A model generated the notes under the pieces. That model worked only from the letters and a program-made list of their open reading frames with translations. It did no database searches and had not been told where the DNA came from. The position numbers and the translations under genes are program-made. Below, one piece after another: positions 1-7,231 of a DNA stretch of 7,965 nt. This DNA comes from Candidatus Eiseniibacteriota bacterium (GTDB lineage Bacteria > Arandabacterota > Arandabacteria > Arandabacterales > Arandabacteraceae), in the NCBI GenBank assembly GCA_030622265.1, contig JAUXGG010000057.1:1-7965 (forward strand). The letters run 5' to 3'. The first letter of the stretch is position 1; every line of letters begins with the position of its first letter.

Positions 1-151
1 CTTTCAGTCTGAGTTTGGCCTCGGTACGGCTGCGGGCCCTCACCGTGGAATCGGTTGTCACGTCCCCTCCGCCCAGGTCTTCCCGAAGGGCCTCGCGCAC
101 CAGCTTCTTTACAATCCTCTTGTCGAGCTCGACCTCGAATGGAAACTTCAT
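1..151 (-). CDS. nadC: Quinolinate phosphoribosyltransferase, N-terminal fragment (partial at window start)
   Basis: Only the first 50 codons are present; the gene runs off the left edge. NadC converts quinolinate and phosphoribosyl pyrophosphate to nicotinate mononucleotide, with loss of CO2, in de novo NAD synthesis in the cytoplasm. The fragment begins [20 protein letters not shown] and continues with ALREDLGGGDVTTDSTV at residues 21-37. This is the typical NadC N-terminal signature (L-x-EDLG-x-GDVTT), part of the domain that helps form the active site across the dimer. The ATG shares its A with the uvrB stop codon (TAATG), and an AGGAAGG Shine-Dalgarno lies at 157-163, five bases upstream, inside the end of uvrB. 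Translation is therefore probably coupled to uvrB. The family call rests on the N-terminal signature alone; the catalytic barrel is outside the window. Confidence 0.86.
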   Translation of the reverse strand, partial: MKFPFEVELDKRIVKKLVREALREDLGGGDVTTDSTVRARSRTEAKLRLK

Positions 152-2178
152 TACCGCCTTCCTTTCCTCGATCGTTTCTTGATCCGCCGGGAAGGCATGC
201 CGCTCATGGCGATCATCGCCACGATGTCCTCCATCCTGTCACGGAGGGACGCGGCCTTCTCGAACTCGAGATTTCTCGCGGCCTCCAGCATCTCGGCCTC
301 GACTTTCACCAGCATTTCCTCATAGCTTTCGCTCTCGAACGTATCCTCGGGCGCCTCGTCCTGGCCAACGCGCGAGTCGGCGACCGACGTGGCCTGGAGA
401 ATCTCATCCGCGGTCTTTATGATCGTGCGGGGAGTGATCCCGTGTTTCTTGTTGTAGGCGACCTGCTTCCTGCGGCGCCTGTCGGTCTCCTTTATGGCCC
501 GGTCCATCGAGCCGGTGATCTTGTCCGCGTAAAGGATGACCTTGCCCGAGACATTCCTGGCCGCCCTGCCGGAAACCTGGATAAGCGAGGTCTCCGATCT
601 CAAGAACCCCTCCTTGTCGGCATCCAGCACCGCCACCAGGGAGACCTCCGGCAGATCGAGGCCTTCACGCAGCAGGTTTATGCCGACGATCACGTCAAAC
701 TCGCAGAGTCTCAGGCCCCTGAGGATCTCGACGCGCTCTATTGCGCCAATGTCAGAGTGAAGATAGCGGGCCCGGATTTCCAGTGAGAGCAGGTACTCGG
801 TGAGGTCTTCCGACATGCGCTTGGTAAGCGTGGTCACCAGCGCTCTCTCCTTGCGCGCCGTGACTTCCCTTATCTCACCGATCAGGTCATCCACCTGGTT
901 CTTGACCGGCCTCACCACCACCTCGGGATCGACCAGCCCGGTCGGCCTGATTATCTGTTCCACGATTACGCCGGCGCACTTTTCTATCTCGTAGGGCGAC
1001 GGCGTCGCGGAGATGTAAACCAGCTGGTTGACCTTGCTCTCGAATTCCTGAAAGCGCAGCGGCCTGTTGTCCAGGGCCGACGGCAGCCTGAAACCGTACT
1101 TGACCAGAGTGGATTTCCTTGACCTGTCACCCTCGTACATTCCCCGGAGCTGGGGAAGCGTGACATGCGACTCATCGATGATCATGAGAAAGTCATCGGG
1201 AAAGTAGTCGATCAGCGCGCACGGCGGCTCGCCTTCGACCCTGCCGCTCAGGTGCCTCGAGTAGTTCTCGATCCCCGGGCAGTAGCCAACCTCCCGGAGC
1301 ATCTCGATATCGTAGCGGGTCCTGGTGGCAATGCGCTGGGCCTCGAGCAGATTGCCCTTCTCGCGCAGGTCCTCCAGCACGTCCTTAAGCTCCATCTCGA
1401 TATTCTGAAGCGCGGCCTCCAGTCTCTTATACGGCATCACGAAATGCTTGGATGGGTAGATGTTGACGCTCTCCCTCTCACGGAGGGTGTTGCCCGTCAG
1501 GGGATCCACGTTCGACAGGCGCATCACCTCGTCACCGAAGAACTCGATCCGCACCGCGTGCTCTTCACTCGAGGGAAGAACCTCCACGGTGTCGCCGCGA
1601 ACGCGGAATGTTCCGCGCACGAAATCATAATCGTTGCGCGTGTACTGTATGTCGACCAGCTGTCTCAAGACCTGGTCGCGCGGGGTTGCCTGCCCCTTCT
1701 CCAGGCTTAGGAGCATTCCACGGAAATCATCCGGCGAGCCGATGCCGTAAATGCATGACACGCTGGCAACAACCACCACGTCCCGACGCTCCAGCACCGA
1801 TGCGGTCGCCCTGAGTCTCAGCTTGTCGATGTTCTCATTGATCGATGCGTCCTTTTCGATATAGGTATCGGTCGAGGGGATATATGCCTCCGGCTGATAG
1901 TAGTCATAATAGCTTATGAAGAACTCGACCGCATTCTGGGGAAAGAAGTTGCGAAACTCGCCGTAGAGCTGGGCCGCGAGGGTCTTGTTGTGCGAGATCA
2001 CGAGGGTCGGCAGCCCGATCCTGGCGATCACGTTGGCCATGGTGAAGGTCTTCCCCGACCCGGTGACGCCGAGCAGGGTCTGCCACTTCCTTCCGAGCCT
2101 GAGACCTTCGGTCAGTTCATCGATCGCCCGGGGCTGATCACCCATAGGCTCAAATTTGGATACGAGCTTGAACTCCAT
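151..2178 (-). CDS. uvrB: UvrB, damage-recognition subunit of the UvrABC excision nuclease
   Basis: UvrB receives damaged DNA from UvrA, verifies the lesion with its beta-hairpin and recruits UvrC for dual incision in nucleotide excision repair. The protein has 675 residues, a normal length. Visible in order: the N-terminal [11 protein letters not shown] (residues 9-19); Walker A GVTGSGKT (37-44); the aromatic beta-hairpin region starting [12 protein letters not shown] (90-101); Walker B DESH (335-338); [12 protein letters not shown] (388-399), helicase motif IV region LTKRMSEDL (451-459); [20 protein letters not shown] (499-518); motif [10 protein letters not shown] (534-541); and a C-terminal UVR motif (about 618-653) that would contact UvrC. 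The tail is strongly basic. The start is supported by an AGGG Shine-Dalgarno five bases upstream and by alignment of the N-terminus with the family. It follows the rodZ-like gene after 11 nt and overlaps nadC by one base. No SOS (LexA) box is visible upstream; expression probably depends on the operon promoter. Confidence 0.98.
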   Translation of the reverse strand: MEFKLVSKFEPMGDQPRAIDELTEGLRLGRKWQTLLGVTGSGKTFTMANVIARIGLPTLVISHNKTLAAQLYGEFRNFFPQNAVEFFISYYDYYQPEAYIPSTDTYIEKDASINENIDKLRLRATASVLERRDVVVVASVSCIYGIGSPDDFRGMLLSLEKGQATPRDQVLRQLVDIQYTRNDYDFVRGTFRVRGDTVEVLPSSEEHAVRIEFFGDEVMRLSNVDPLTGNTLRERESVNIYPSKHFVMPYKRLEAALQNIEMELKDVLEDLREKGNLLEAQRIATRTRYDIEMLREVGYCPGIENYSRHLSGRVEGEPPCALIDYFPDDFLMIIDESHVTLPQLRGMYEGDRSRKSTLVKYGFRLPSALDNRPLRFQEFESKVNQLVYISATPSPYEIEKCAGVIVEQIIRPTGLVDPEVVVRPVKNQVDDLIGEIREVTARKERALVTTLTKRMSEDLTEYLLSLEIRARYLHSDIGAIERVEILRGLRLCEFDVIVGINLLREGLDLPEVSLVAVLDADKEGFLRSETSLIQVSGRAARNVSGKVILYADKITGSMDRAIKETDRRRRKQVAYNKKHGITPRTIIKTADEILQATSVADSRVGQDEAPEDTFESESYEEMLVKVEAEMLEAARNLEFEKAASLRDRMEDIVAMIAMSGMPSRRIKKRSRKGRR

Positions 2179-2189
2179 GATATCCCTGG

Positions 2190-3083
2190 TCAGCGCCCTT
2201 CCGGTGGTACCCGGAGATCCGAAACCAACTTGCTCCCGGAGGAGTTGGGTAGCCTGACGGGCCTGCCATTGAAAAGAAGAGAGACTGCATCTTTGTTAGT
2301 AATGTGATCGAACAAGAAGGGCTGCCTGGAGTAAAAGGTCCTGCTGAAGCCCGGGCTGAGCATCTCGTCCAGCAACATCGCGTCCCCGCTCCGGAGCTTC
2401 ACATGCGTCGACCAGCCACTCACCGAGACCGACAGGGAATCGGGTTCCTGCTTGAGCGGGGCCACGGCGAGGGCTTCTTCCTCCGGGGCACCCTGATCAC
2501 CCTCCGGGGCTCCCCGCTCTTCTTCCGGGGCTCCCCGCTCTTCTTCAGGGATTCCCGGATCACCCTCCGGTACTGTCTGCTGACCTTCCGGAGGAAGCGG
2601 ATCGGTATCCTGCGCCTGCTCTCCGGGCGCGTCCTCTCCACCGGGGCCGGCCGCCTCTTGCTCGCCGGCAACGAACTCACCGTCCGGGGACTCACCGGCA
2701 CCCGACACGGTAGAGTCCTTAAGCATACGATCATAGATGACGAACAGCCCGACTGCCACCGCCGCCACGACCAGGGCCAGCACCAACCACCTGGGCAGCG
2801 ACACCGGCCTGCGGCTCTTAAGCTGCATGCCGCTCAGGGCTTCGTGGATACGTTCCTCTTCGCTCTTCTGCTCGAGGATGATCTCGTGTGGGTCAAGGTC
2901 GAGTTTGGTAGCATATGCTCTCAGGAAAGCCTTGAGATATGCCTCGGCAGAAAAGGCCGCCGTGCGTCCGCCTTCTACCGCCCTTATCAGCTCTGGCCTG
3001 AAATTGGTGGACCTCGCTATGTCATCGATGGTAAAGCCCAGTTCCTCACGGCGCTTCCTGAGCTTCTCACCGATACGCTCCAT
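2190..3083 (-). CDS. rodZ: RodZ-like membrane-anchored helix-turn-helix protein (HTH plus DUF4115)
   Basis: RodZ family proteins are bitopic inner-membrane proteins that link the MreB cytoskeleton to cell-wall elongation. The 297 residues show the RodZ layout. A cytoplasmic Xre-like HTH domain (about 1-70) starts [21 protein letters not shown] short basic stretch (90-98) precedes one transmembrane helix (about 99-117, rich in L, V and A). A low-complexity Pro/Glu/Gly linker (about 125-205) contains four heptapeptide repeats. A C-terminal beta-rich domain (about 214-297) resembles DUF4115, including [11 protein letters not shown] and FNGRPVRLP. The positive-inside rule puts the C-terminus outside the cytoplasmic membrane. 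The ATG overlaps the upstream stop codon (TGATG), and GAGGAG at 3093-3098 lies nine bases upstream. The family assignment is by architecture. Function in cell shape is inferred because mreB is not in the window; a transcriptional role for the HTH is less likely but not excluded. Confidence 0.8.
   Translation of the reverse strand: MERIGEKLRKRREELGFTIDDIARSTNFRPELIRAVEGGRTAAFSAEAYLKAFLRAYATKLDLDPHEIILEQKSEEERIHEALSGMQLKSRRPVSLPRWLVLALVVAAVAVGLFVIYDRMLKDSTVSGAGESPDGEFVAGEQEAAGPGGEDAPGEQAQDTDPLPPEGQQTVPEGDPGIPEEERGAPEEERGAPEGDQGAPEEEALAVAPLKQEPDSLSVSVSGWSTHVKLRSGDAMLLDEMLSPGFSRTFYSRQPFLFDHITNKDAVSLLFNGRPVRLPNSSGSKLVSDLRVPPEGR
2472..2555 (-). repeat. 21-bp tandem repeat encoding a heptapeptide (4 units) in the RodZ-like linker
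   Basis: Four consecutive seven-residue units read [21 protein letters not shown] and GAPEEEA at residues 177-204 of the RodZ-like protein. The consensus is G-[AI]-P-E-[EG]-[ED]-[RQA]. The second unit is the clearest at DNA level, where a block reading ccggggctccccgctcttc on the plus strand occurs twice in tandem with 21-bp period. The preceding VPEGDP may be an older, degenerate unit. The repeats sit in the extracytoplasmic Pro/acidic linker between the membrane helix and the DUF4115-like domain, so copy number would change spacer length. Confidence 0.85.
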
Positions 3084-4426
3084 CAGAACTTTCTCCTCAC
3101 CGTATAGGTAAGGACAGCTTCACCGTCAGCCTCGACGGGAAGCTGAAACTCGATCGTATCCGACTTGAGTTTCTCAAACGGGTGCGATTCCCTCCTCACA
3201 TCCCAATCCCCGTGGATGTGCTCGGTGATTGTCAAGACCACATCCTCAGCCTTGTGATTGGAGACGCTTATCTCGAATGTCTCCATCACCACCCGGTCGC
3301 TGATCTTGCTGAAATCGGTCCGCACCCTCTCGGTTACTATGTCGAAGGCGTTCCCGACATATATCTTCACCTCTTCATCCCTGGGGGTGTGATCGATTCT
3401 GTCCTCTCCCAGGAACTCCAGGCTTCCGTCCACGTCGGCTTTGAAAACCCGGACCTTGCCTTCGGGAAGGGGGACTCCGAGGCCGCTCTCTTCCGAGTTG
3501 TCAAACCGCATCACGACCCTCACCTTCTCCCCCTTGTGAGAGTCAAGATTGTACTGTTTGAGCGCGGCAACATCCTTCGCGGGGAAGAGCTGAATCTGTT
3601 TTACCTCTTTGTCCCTAAGCGTCGTCCTGCTGTCCAGGGTGTACATGTGGTACTCGAAGAAGGCCTTCTCCTCGAGCATCGGCTGCGGGGCCATCTCCGC
3701 ATAGTCCATCGTGCGCCCGCCGCGTATATGTACCTTATCCTGCACCCGGTGAACATCGCCTGCGATCAGCTTGAGCTTTGCATCAGGGTAAGTCGCCCCG
3801 GAACGGTTCTCCACGGAGACCCAGGATGCCAGCTCGAGCTCATCATCGTCCTCGGCGATCGTCGCTATGTACTCGGCATGCCAGTTCATGCCCTCGGTAA
3901 TATAGGCTACTTCCAGGTCGGCGCGGGCCGAGCTGGAGGAGTTCACCGTCCAGAACAGAGTGGGCTTGACGATCAGGCCGGTATCGATGGCCGGAAGCAC
4001 GATGTCCGTCACCTTGTCCCTCGAGACCATCGCCACCCTTTCACCTGCAAGCGACAGAACCAGGTTCCTGGAGTCGAAGCCGATGAGAGTACCGTGATAC
4101 TTCACGTCCTCGGATGTCGTTATATCCACCTCGTGCTCAAGGTACTTATTGAGGAGCTTATCAGGGCTTAAGAGATCAAACTCGAAGTTCTGCTCCATCA
4201 CCGCGATGTCTCCGCGTCCCGATATCTCCAGCTTGACCGAGGTCGGATCGATCCTGGAGGCGATCTCGTCCATGGATATATGGCTTATGCCCTTCTCAAT
4301 CGTGGTCGACCGGGAATCCCTCACCACCCCTATATTGCTGTTGTAGACCGTAACCCGTACTTCCCTGCACATGCCGGCAGAGGCAAGCACGCAGACGCAG
4401 CACACGACCGCCAGGACACTTCTCAT
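3083..4426 (-). CDS. Secreted DUF4139 domain-containing protein, function unknown
   Basis: The 447-residue protein starts with a Sec-type signal peptide: MRSV, a hydrophobic core to about residue 15, then ASAG. Cleavage is likely near residues 16-20. C20 follows SAGM, a poor lipobox, so a lipoprotein is unlikely but possible. The mature protein looks beta-rich and matches my memory of DUF4139 proteins. Landmarks are VRVTVYNSNIGVVRDSR (23-39), AYITEGMNWHAEYIATI (174-190), SWVSVENRSGATYPDAKLKL (201-220) followed by IAGDVHRV, TLDSRTTLRDKEVKQI (263-278), and GVPLPEGKVRVFKADVDGSL (317-336) followed at 340-349 by GEDRIDHTPR and then YVGNAFDIV (356-364). No catalytic motif is recognisable. The family has no established biochemical role that I can state. 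The start is fixed by AGGAGGTG seven bases upstream (core AGGAGG), overlapping the valS stop. The stop codon overlaps the RodZ-like ATG, suggesting coupled translation with an envelope protein. Confidence 0.88.
   Translation of the reverse strand: MRSVLAVVCCVCVLASAGMCREVRVTVYNSNIGVVRDSRSTTIEKGISHISMDEIASRIDPTSVKLEISGRGDIAVMEQNFEFDLLSPDKLLNKYLEHEVDITTSEDVKYHGTLIGFDSRNLVLSLAGERVAMVSRDKVTDIVLPAIDTGLIVKPTLFWTVNSSSSARADLEVAYITEGMNWHAEYIATIAEDDDELELASWVSVENRSGATYPDAKLKLIAGDVHRVQDKVHIRGGRTMDYAEMAPQPMLEEKAFFEYHMYTLDSRTTLRDKEVKQIQLFPAKDVAALKQYNLDSHKGEKVRVVMRFDNSEESGLGVPLPEGKVRVFKADVDGSLEFLGEDRIDHTPRDEEVKIYVGNAFDIVTERVRTDFSKISDRVVMETFEISVSNHKAEDVVLTITEHIHGDWDVRRESHPFEKLKSDTIEFQLPVEADGEAVLTYTVRRKF
3093..3098 (-). 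promoter_or_regulatory. Shine-Dalgarno for the RodZ-like gene, inside the DUF4139 coding end
   Basis: GAGGAG on the minus strand lies nine bases before the ATG at 3083, within the last codons of the DUF4139 gene. Together with the TGATG overlap it supports this start and suggests translational coupling. Confidence 0.7.
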
Positions 4427-4431
4427 AATGG

Positions 4432-4439
4432 CACCTCCT
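4432..4439 (-). promoter_or_regulatory. Strong Shine-Dalgarno for the DUF4139 gene, overlapping the valS stop codon
   Basis: AGGAGGTG on the minus strand is a near-perfect anti-16S match. Its first two bases are the last two of the valS TAG (4438-4440), and the core AGGAGG ends seven bases before the ATG at 4426. Ribosomes finishing valS would clear or reuse this site, and the strength suggests the DUF4139 protein is well translated. Confidence 0.85.
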
Positions 4440-7059
4440 AGGAACCGAGTAACACGGAGAGGTTCTTCCTCAGTTTCGCGGCATTGTCGGCAAGCTGTTC
4501 GATCTTCTCCCTCTCGCGTTCGACTATTTTCGCCGGCGCCTTGCTCGTGAACTCAGGGTTGTCGATCTTGGCACGCGACCTGACAAGCAGCTGTTCGATC
4601 CGCTCGATCTCTTTGGTCAGCCGTGCCTTCTCGACATCCACGTCGATCACTTCACCAAGCGGCACCGCAACCTCGACGTTCTCCACGATCCCCGTGGCGA
4701 CCGGGCCCTCGGCTTCCGGCACTTCTCCCTCGAAGAGATCGGATACCCTTGCCATCTTGAAGATATAGGAGCGAGCCCCCAGTATGGCGTCCTTCTCGGC
4801 GCTGTCCCCCGCGAACTTCAGGTAGAGCGGCACGCCGGTCGAAGGATGAATCCCCATTTCACCACGGATGTTCCTGACCATCTCCACGATCCCGATAAGT
4901 AACGCCATTGTCCGCTCGGCCGCCGGATCTTCCGGAAACTCCTCTTTGTCGCTCTCCCCGTCCAGGATGCTCGCCCCACCCAGGGAGAGAACGTTCCATA
5001 CCTCATCGGTCAGGAACGGCATGAAGGGGTGCAGCAGTCTCAATGAACGTGCCAGCACCCTTCGCACCACCGTCAGGGCGCCGCTGCGGGCCCCGGCATC
5101 TTCCGAATAGAAGCGCTCCTTGGCCATCTCGAGGTACCAGTCACAGACCTCATGCCAGAGGAAGTCATACACTGCCTTTGCAGCCTGGTTGAGCTCGAAT
5201 CTGTCGAAGTATGTCCTTACGGTGCGGGTCACCCCGGCAGTGCGGCTCATGATCCACCGGTCGCTGAGCTCCGATCCGGGGAGAGAATCACCTTCGAGCC
5301 CGGCCTTCTCAGAAGCTGACTTCACCAGGCGCGAGGCGTTCCATACCTTGTTGGCGAAGTTGCGGCCCAAATGAACGTGCCTTTCGGCAAAGAGGATGTC
5401 CCCCCCTCTGGGGGTCAGCGAAACCGTGGTGAACCTCAGGGCATCGGCCCCGTATTCGCCGATCAGGTCGGAAGGATCGGGCGAGTTACCGAGAGATTTC
5501 GACATCTTCCTCCCGGTCTCGTCGCGAATCATGCCGTGGAAATACACGTCCTCAAACGGTATGTCATCCATAAAGTAGAGGCCTGCCATTATCATGCGGG
5601 CTACCCAGAAGAAGATAATATCCGGCCCCGTGACGAGCACGGATGTCGGGTAGTAACGCTTAAGATCATCGGCCTCATCAGGCCATCCCAGGGTGGAGAA
5701 GGGCCAAAGCCATGAGGAGAACCAGGTGTCGAGAACGTCTTCCTCCTGGGTCACCTTCCCGCCGCAGGAGGGGCATTCGGTCGGGTCCGTCAGCTCGCTC
5801 GTCATCTCGCCGCAGGCCTCGCAATGCCAGATGGGTATCCGGTGCCCCCACCAGAGCTGCCTGGATATGCACCAGTCGCGAATCCCGTCCAGCCAGTTGT
5901 AGTAGACCTTGACCCACTTGTCGGGATGGAACCTGACCCGGCCACTTCTCACCGCTTCGAGGGCGGGTTCCGCCAGTGCCTTCATCTTGACGAAATACTG
6001 ATTGGAGAGCAGGGGCTCCACCGGCGTGGCGCACCTGTAGCACTTGCCGACCGAGAGGTCGTAGTCATCCACCTTCTCCAGCAGGCCTTCGCGCTGGAGC
6101 CTCTCAACGATCTGCTTTCTGGCCTCGAACCTGTCCAGGCCCTTGTATTCGGCGGCGTTCTCATTCATCACGCCCCTGGGATCGATGACCACCACGGTCT
6201 CAAGATTGTGACGCTGTCCTATGGCGAAGTCGTCGGCATCGTGGGCAGGAGTGACCTTGACTGCTCCTGTCCCGAACTCCGGATCAACAAAATCATCCGT
6301 GATCAGCGGCATCTTGCGGCCGATGATGGGCAGCACAAGCATCTTCCCATGCGAAGCCCTGTACCTCTCGTCGCCGGGATTGACCGCCACCGCGACATCA
6401 CCGAGCATGGTCTCGGGACGCGTGGTCGCAACAGTGACATGACCGCCGTCCTCAAACGGATACCGTACATAGTAGAGCTTTCCCTTGAGTTCCTGGCGCT
6501 CGACCTCATCATCGGCGAGCGTGGTCAGGCACCGCGGGCATGAGTTGACAACGTATTCGCCACGGTAGATCAGGCCCTGCTTGAAGAGGGTCACGAAGGC
6601 CGTGCGCACCGCGCGAGAAAGTCCCTCATCCATGGTGAAGCGTTCCCGGTTCCAGTCACAAGCGCACCCGAGATGCTGGATCTGCTCGGTGATCTTGTCG
6701 CTCATCAGCCCCTTCCACTCCCACACGCGCTCGGTGAACTTCTCCCGGCCGATGTCATGCCTCGAGAGTTTCTCTCCGGCGAGCTGCCGCTCAACGGCGT
6801 TCTGGGTAGCGATTCCCGCGTGGTCCTTTCCGGGCAACCACAGGCACTCTTCACCATTTACCATGTGCCACCTTATGAAAACATCCTGAAGCGACATGTT
6901 CAGCACGTGGCCCATGGTGAGGGGACCCGTGATATTGGGAGGCGGCATAACAATTACAAAGGGCTTCCCCTCCCGCGGTTTCGGGGCGAAATACCCCTGT
7001 TTCATCCAGAAATCATACCACTTGGCCTCGGCTTTACCTGGCTGGTAACGGGTGTCCAT
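4438..7059 (-). CDS. valS: Valyl-tRNA synthetase (class I)
   Basis: ValRS charges tRNA-Val with valine and hydrolyses mischarged threonine. The 873 residues match the usual bacterial length. Seen in order: PPPNITGPLTMGHVLN (39-54), holding the HIGH-type signature as TMGH (48-51); LWLPGKDHAGIATQ (73-86); a CP1 editing domain with ATTRPETMLGD (211-221) and GTGAVKVTPAHDADDF (263-278); WCISRQLWWGHRIPIWHC (396-413); DTWFSSWLWPFSTLGWP (444-460), a ValRS hallmark; KMSKS (518-522); an anticodon-binding helical domain (about 600-745); and a C-terminal coiled coil (about 805-868) with NPEFTSKAPAKIVE (834-847). CxxC pairs at 174/177, 340/343, 413/416 and 429/432 could bind zinc. GGAGAGG at 7065-7071, five bases upstream, fixes the start. 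It is the first gene of the tight five-gene run; no T-box leader is recognisable upstream. The first residue of the HIGH motif is T where H is more usual. Confidence 0.98.
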   Translation of the reverse strand: MDTRYQPGKAEAKWYDFWMKQGYFAPKPREGKPFVIVMPPPNITGPLTMGHVLNMSLQDVFIRWHMVNGEECLWLPGKDHAGIATQNAVERQLAGEKLSRHDIGREKFTERVWEWKGLMSDKITEQIQHLGCACDWNRERFTMDEGLSRAVRTAFVTLFKQGLIYRGEYVVNSCPRCLTTLADDEVERQELKGKLYYVRYPFEDGGHVTVATTRPETMLGDVAVAVNPGDERYRASHGKMLVLPIIGRKMPLITDDFVDPEFGTGAVKVTPAHDADDFAIGQRHNLETVVVIDPRGVMNENAAEYKGLDRFEARKQIVERLQREGLLEKVDDYDLSVGKCYRCATPVEPLLSNQYFVKMKALAEPALEAVRSGRVRFHPDKWVKVYYNWLDGIRDWCISRQLWWGHRIPIWHCEACGEMTSELTDPTECPSCGGKVTQEEDVLDTWFSSWLWPFSTLGWPDEADDLKRYYPTSVLVTGPDIIFFWVARMIMAGLYFMDDIPFEDVYFHGMIRDETGRKMSKSLGNSPDPSDLIGEYGADALRFTTVSLTPRGGDILFAERHVHLGRNFANKVWNASRLVKSASEKAGLEGDSLPGSELSDRWIMSRTAGVTRTVRTYFDRFELNQAAKAVYDFLWHEVCDWYLEMAKERFYSEDAGARSGALTVVRRVLARSLRLLHPFMPFLTDEVWNVLSLGGASILDGESDKEEFPEDPAAERTMALLIGIVEMVRNIRGEMGIHPSTGVPLYLKFAGDSAEKDAILGARSYIFKMARVSDLFEGEVPEAEGPVATGIVENVEVAVPLGEVIDVDVEKARLTKEIERIEQLLVRSRAKIDNPEFTSKAPAKIVEREREKIEQLADNAAKLRKNLSVLLGS

Positions 7060-7064
7060 GCTTG

Positions 7065-7071
7065 CCTCTCC
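7065..7071 (-). promoter_or_regulatory. Shine-Dalgarno for valS
   Basis: GGAGAGG on the minus strand ends five bases before the valS ATG at 7059. It supports that start and lies just outside the inverted-repeat-bounded segment. Confidence 0.75.
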
Positions 7072-7093
7072 GTGTGTCTGACCTATTTCTGCG

Positions 7094-7123
7094 AAATTAA
7101 CACACGCAATCGCGGGGACACAA
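7094..7123 (-). promoter_or_regulatory. Weak candidate sigma-70-type promoter for the valS operon
   Basis: On the minus strand TTGTGT (plus 7118-7123) and TAATTT (plus 7094-7099) are separated by 18 bases, in the most AT-rich part of the gap. Transcription would begin roughly 30 bases before the valS ATG. Each hexamer matches only half of the consensus, so this is a suggestion. It would place the promoter inside the GGGGACACAATACC-type repeat motif. Confidence 0.2.
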
Positions 7124-7143
7124 TACCTAATTGCCGATGCGTG
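7103..7143. repeat. Imperfect palindrome carrying a GGGGACACAATACCTAATT motif (REP-like)
   Basis: CACGCAATCG (7103-7112) pairs with CGATGCGTG (7135-7143), with one bulged A, around a 22-base loop. The loop (7113-7134) contains GGGGACACAATACCTAATT at 7114-7132. A competing shorter pairing, GCAAT (7106-7110) with ATTGC (7130-7134), is also possible. From memory, GGGGACACAATACC-type motifs recur between genes in environmental bacterial genomes, often near IS200-like (REP-associated) transposases. That association is recollection, not something shown here. Confidence 0.5.
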
Positions 7144-7205
7144 CAGGCACTGGCCTTACGGGCTGGTTGAGGACGCCCTGGGGCAAGGTACACGAGGCTC
7201 GCCGA

Positions 7206-7231
7206 GCGAGGCGTACCCACGGGTACGTCGC
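7206..7231. repeat. GC-rich hairpin with an 11-bp stem (two-base bulge)
   Basis: GCGA (7206-7209) and CGTACCC (7212-7218) pair with GGGTACG (7221-7227) and TCGC (7228-7231), leaving a GG bulge at 7210-7211 and an AC centre; the innermost pair would open to give a CACG loop. Weaker complementarity (GAGGC at 7194-7198, GCCTC at 7265-7269) extends outward. There is no T-run on either strand, so a standard intrinsic terminator is not supported. It could still shape the 3' end of the upstream mRNA. Confidence 0.6.

Noticed and set aside
55..786. Plus-strand open frame (243 codons) across the nadC start and uvrB end
   Set aside because: It spans the antisense of two recognised genes and their coupled junction; it is a high-GC shadow frame.
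2304..3107. Plus-strand open frame (267 codons) opposite the RodZ-like gene
   Set aside because: It is low-complexity, Arg/Leu-rich translation of the antisense of the Pro/Glu repeat region, with no domain; the minus-strand frame has the HTH, membrane helix and coupled start.
3182..4171. Long plus-strand open frame (329 codons) opposite the DUF4139 gene
   Set aside because: It is antisense to a gene with a signal peptide, family motifs and a strong ribosome site. GC-rich codon use on the minus strand leaves few stops in this frame. The product has no recognisable domain.
5824..6543. Plus-strand open frame (239 codons) inside valS
   Set aside because: It lies wholly opposite conserved ValRS editing-domain sequence and shows no family features of its own.
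7206..7231. Intrinsic terminator after the dehydratase gene
   Set aside because: The stem is good, but no run of T follows on either strand.
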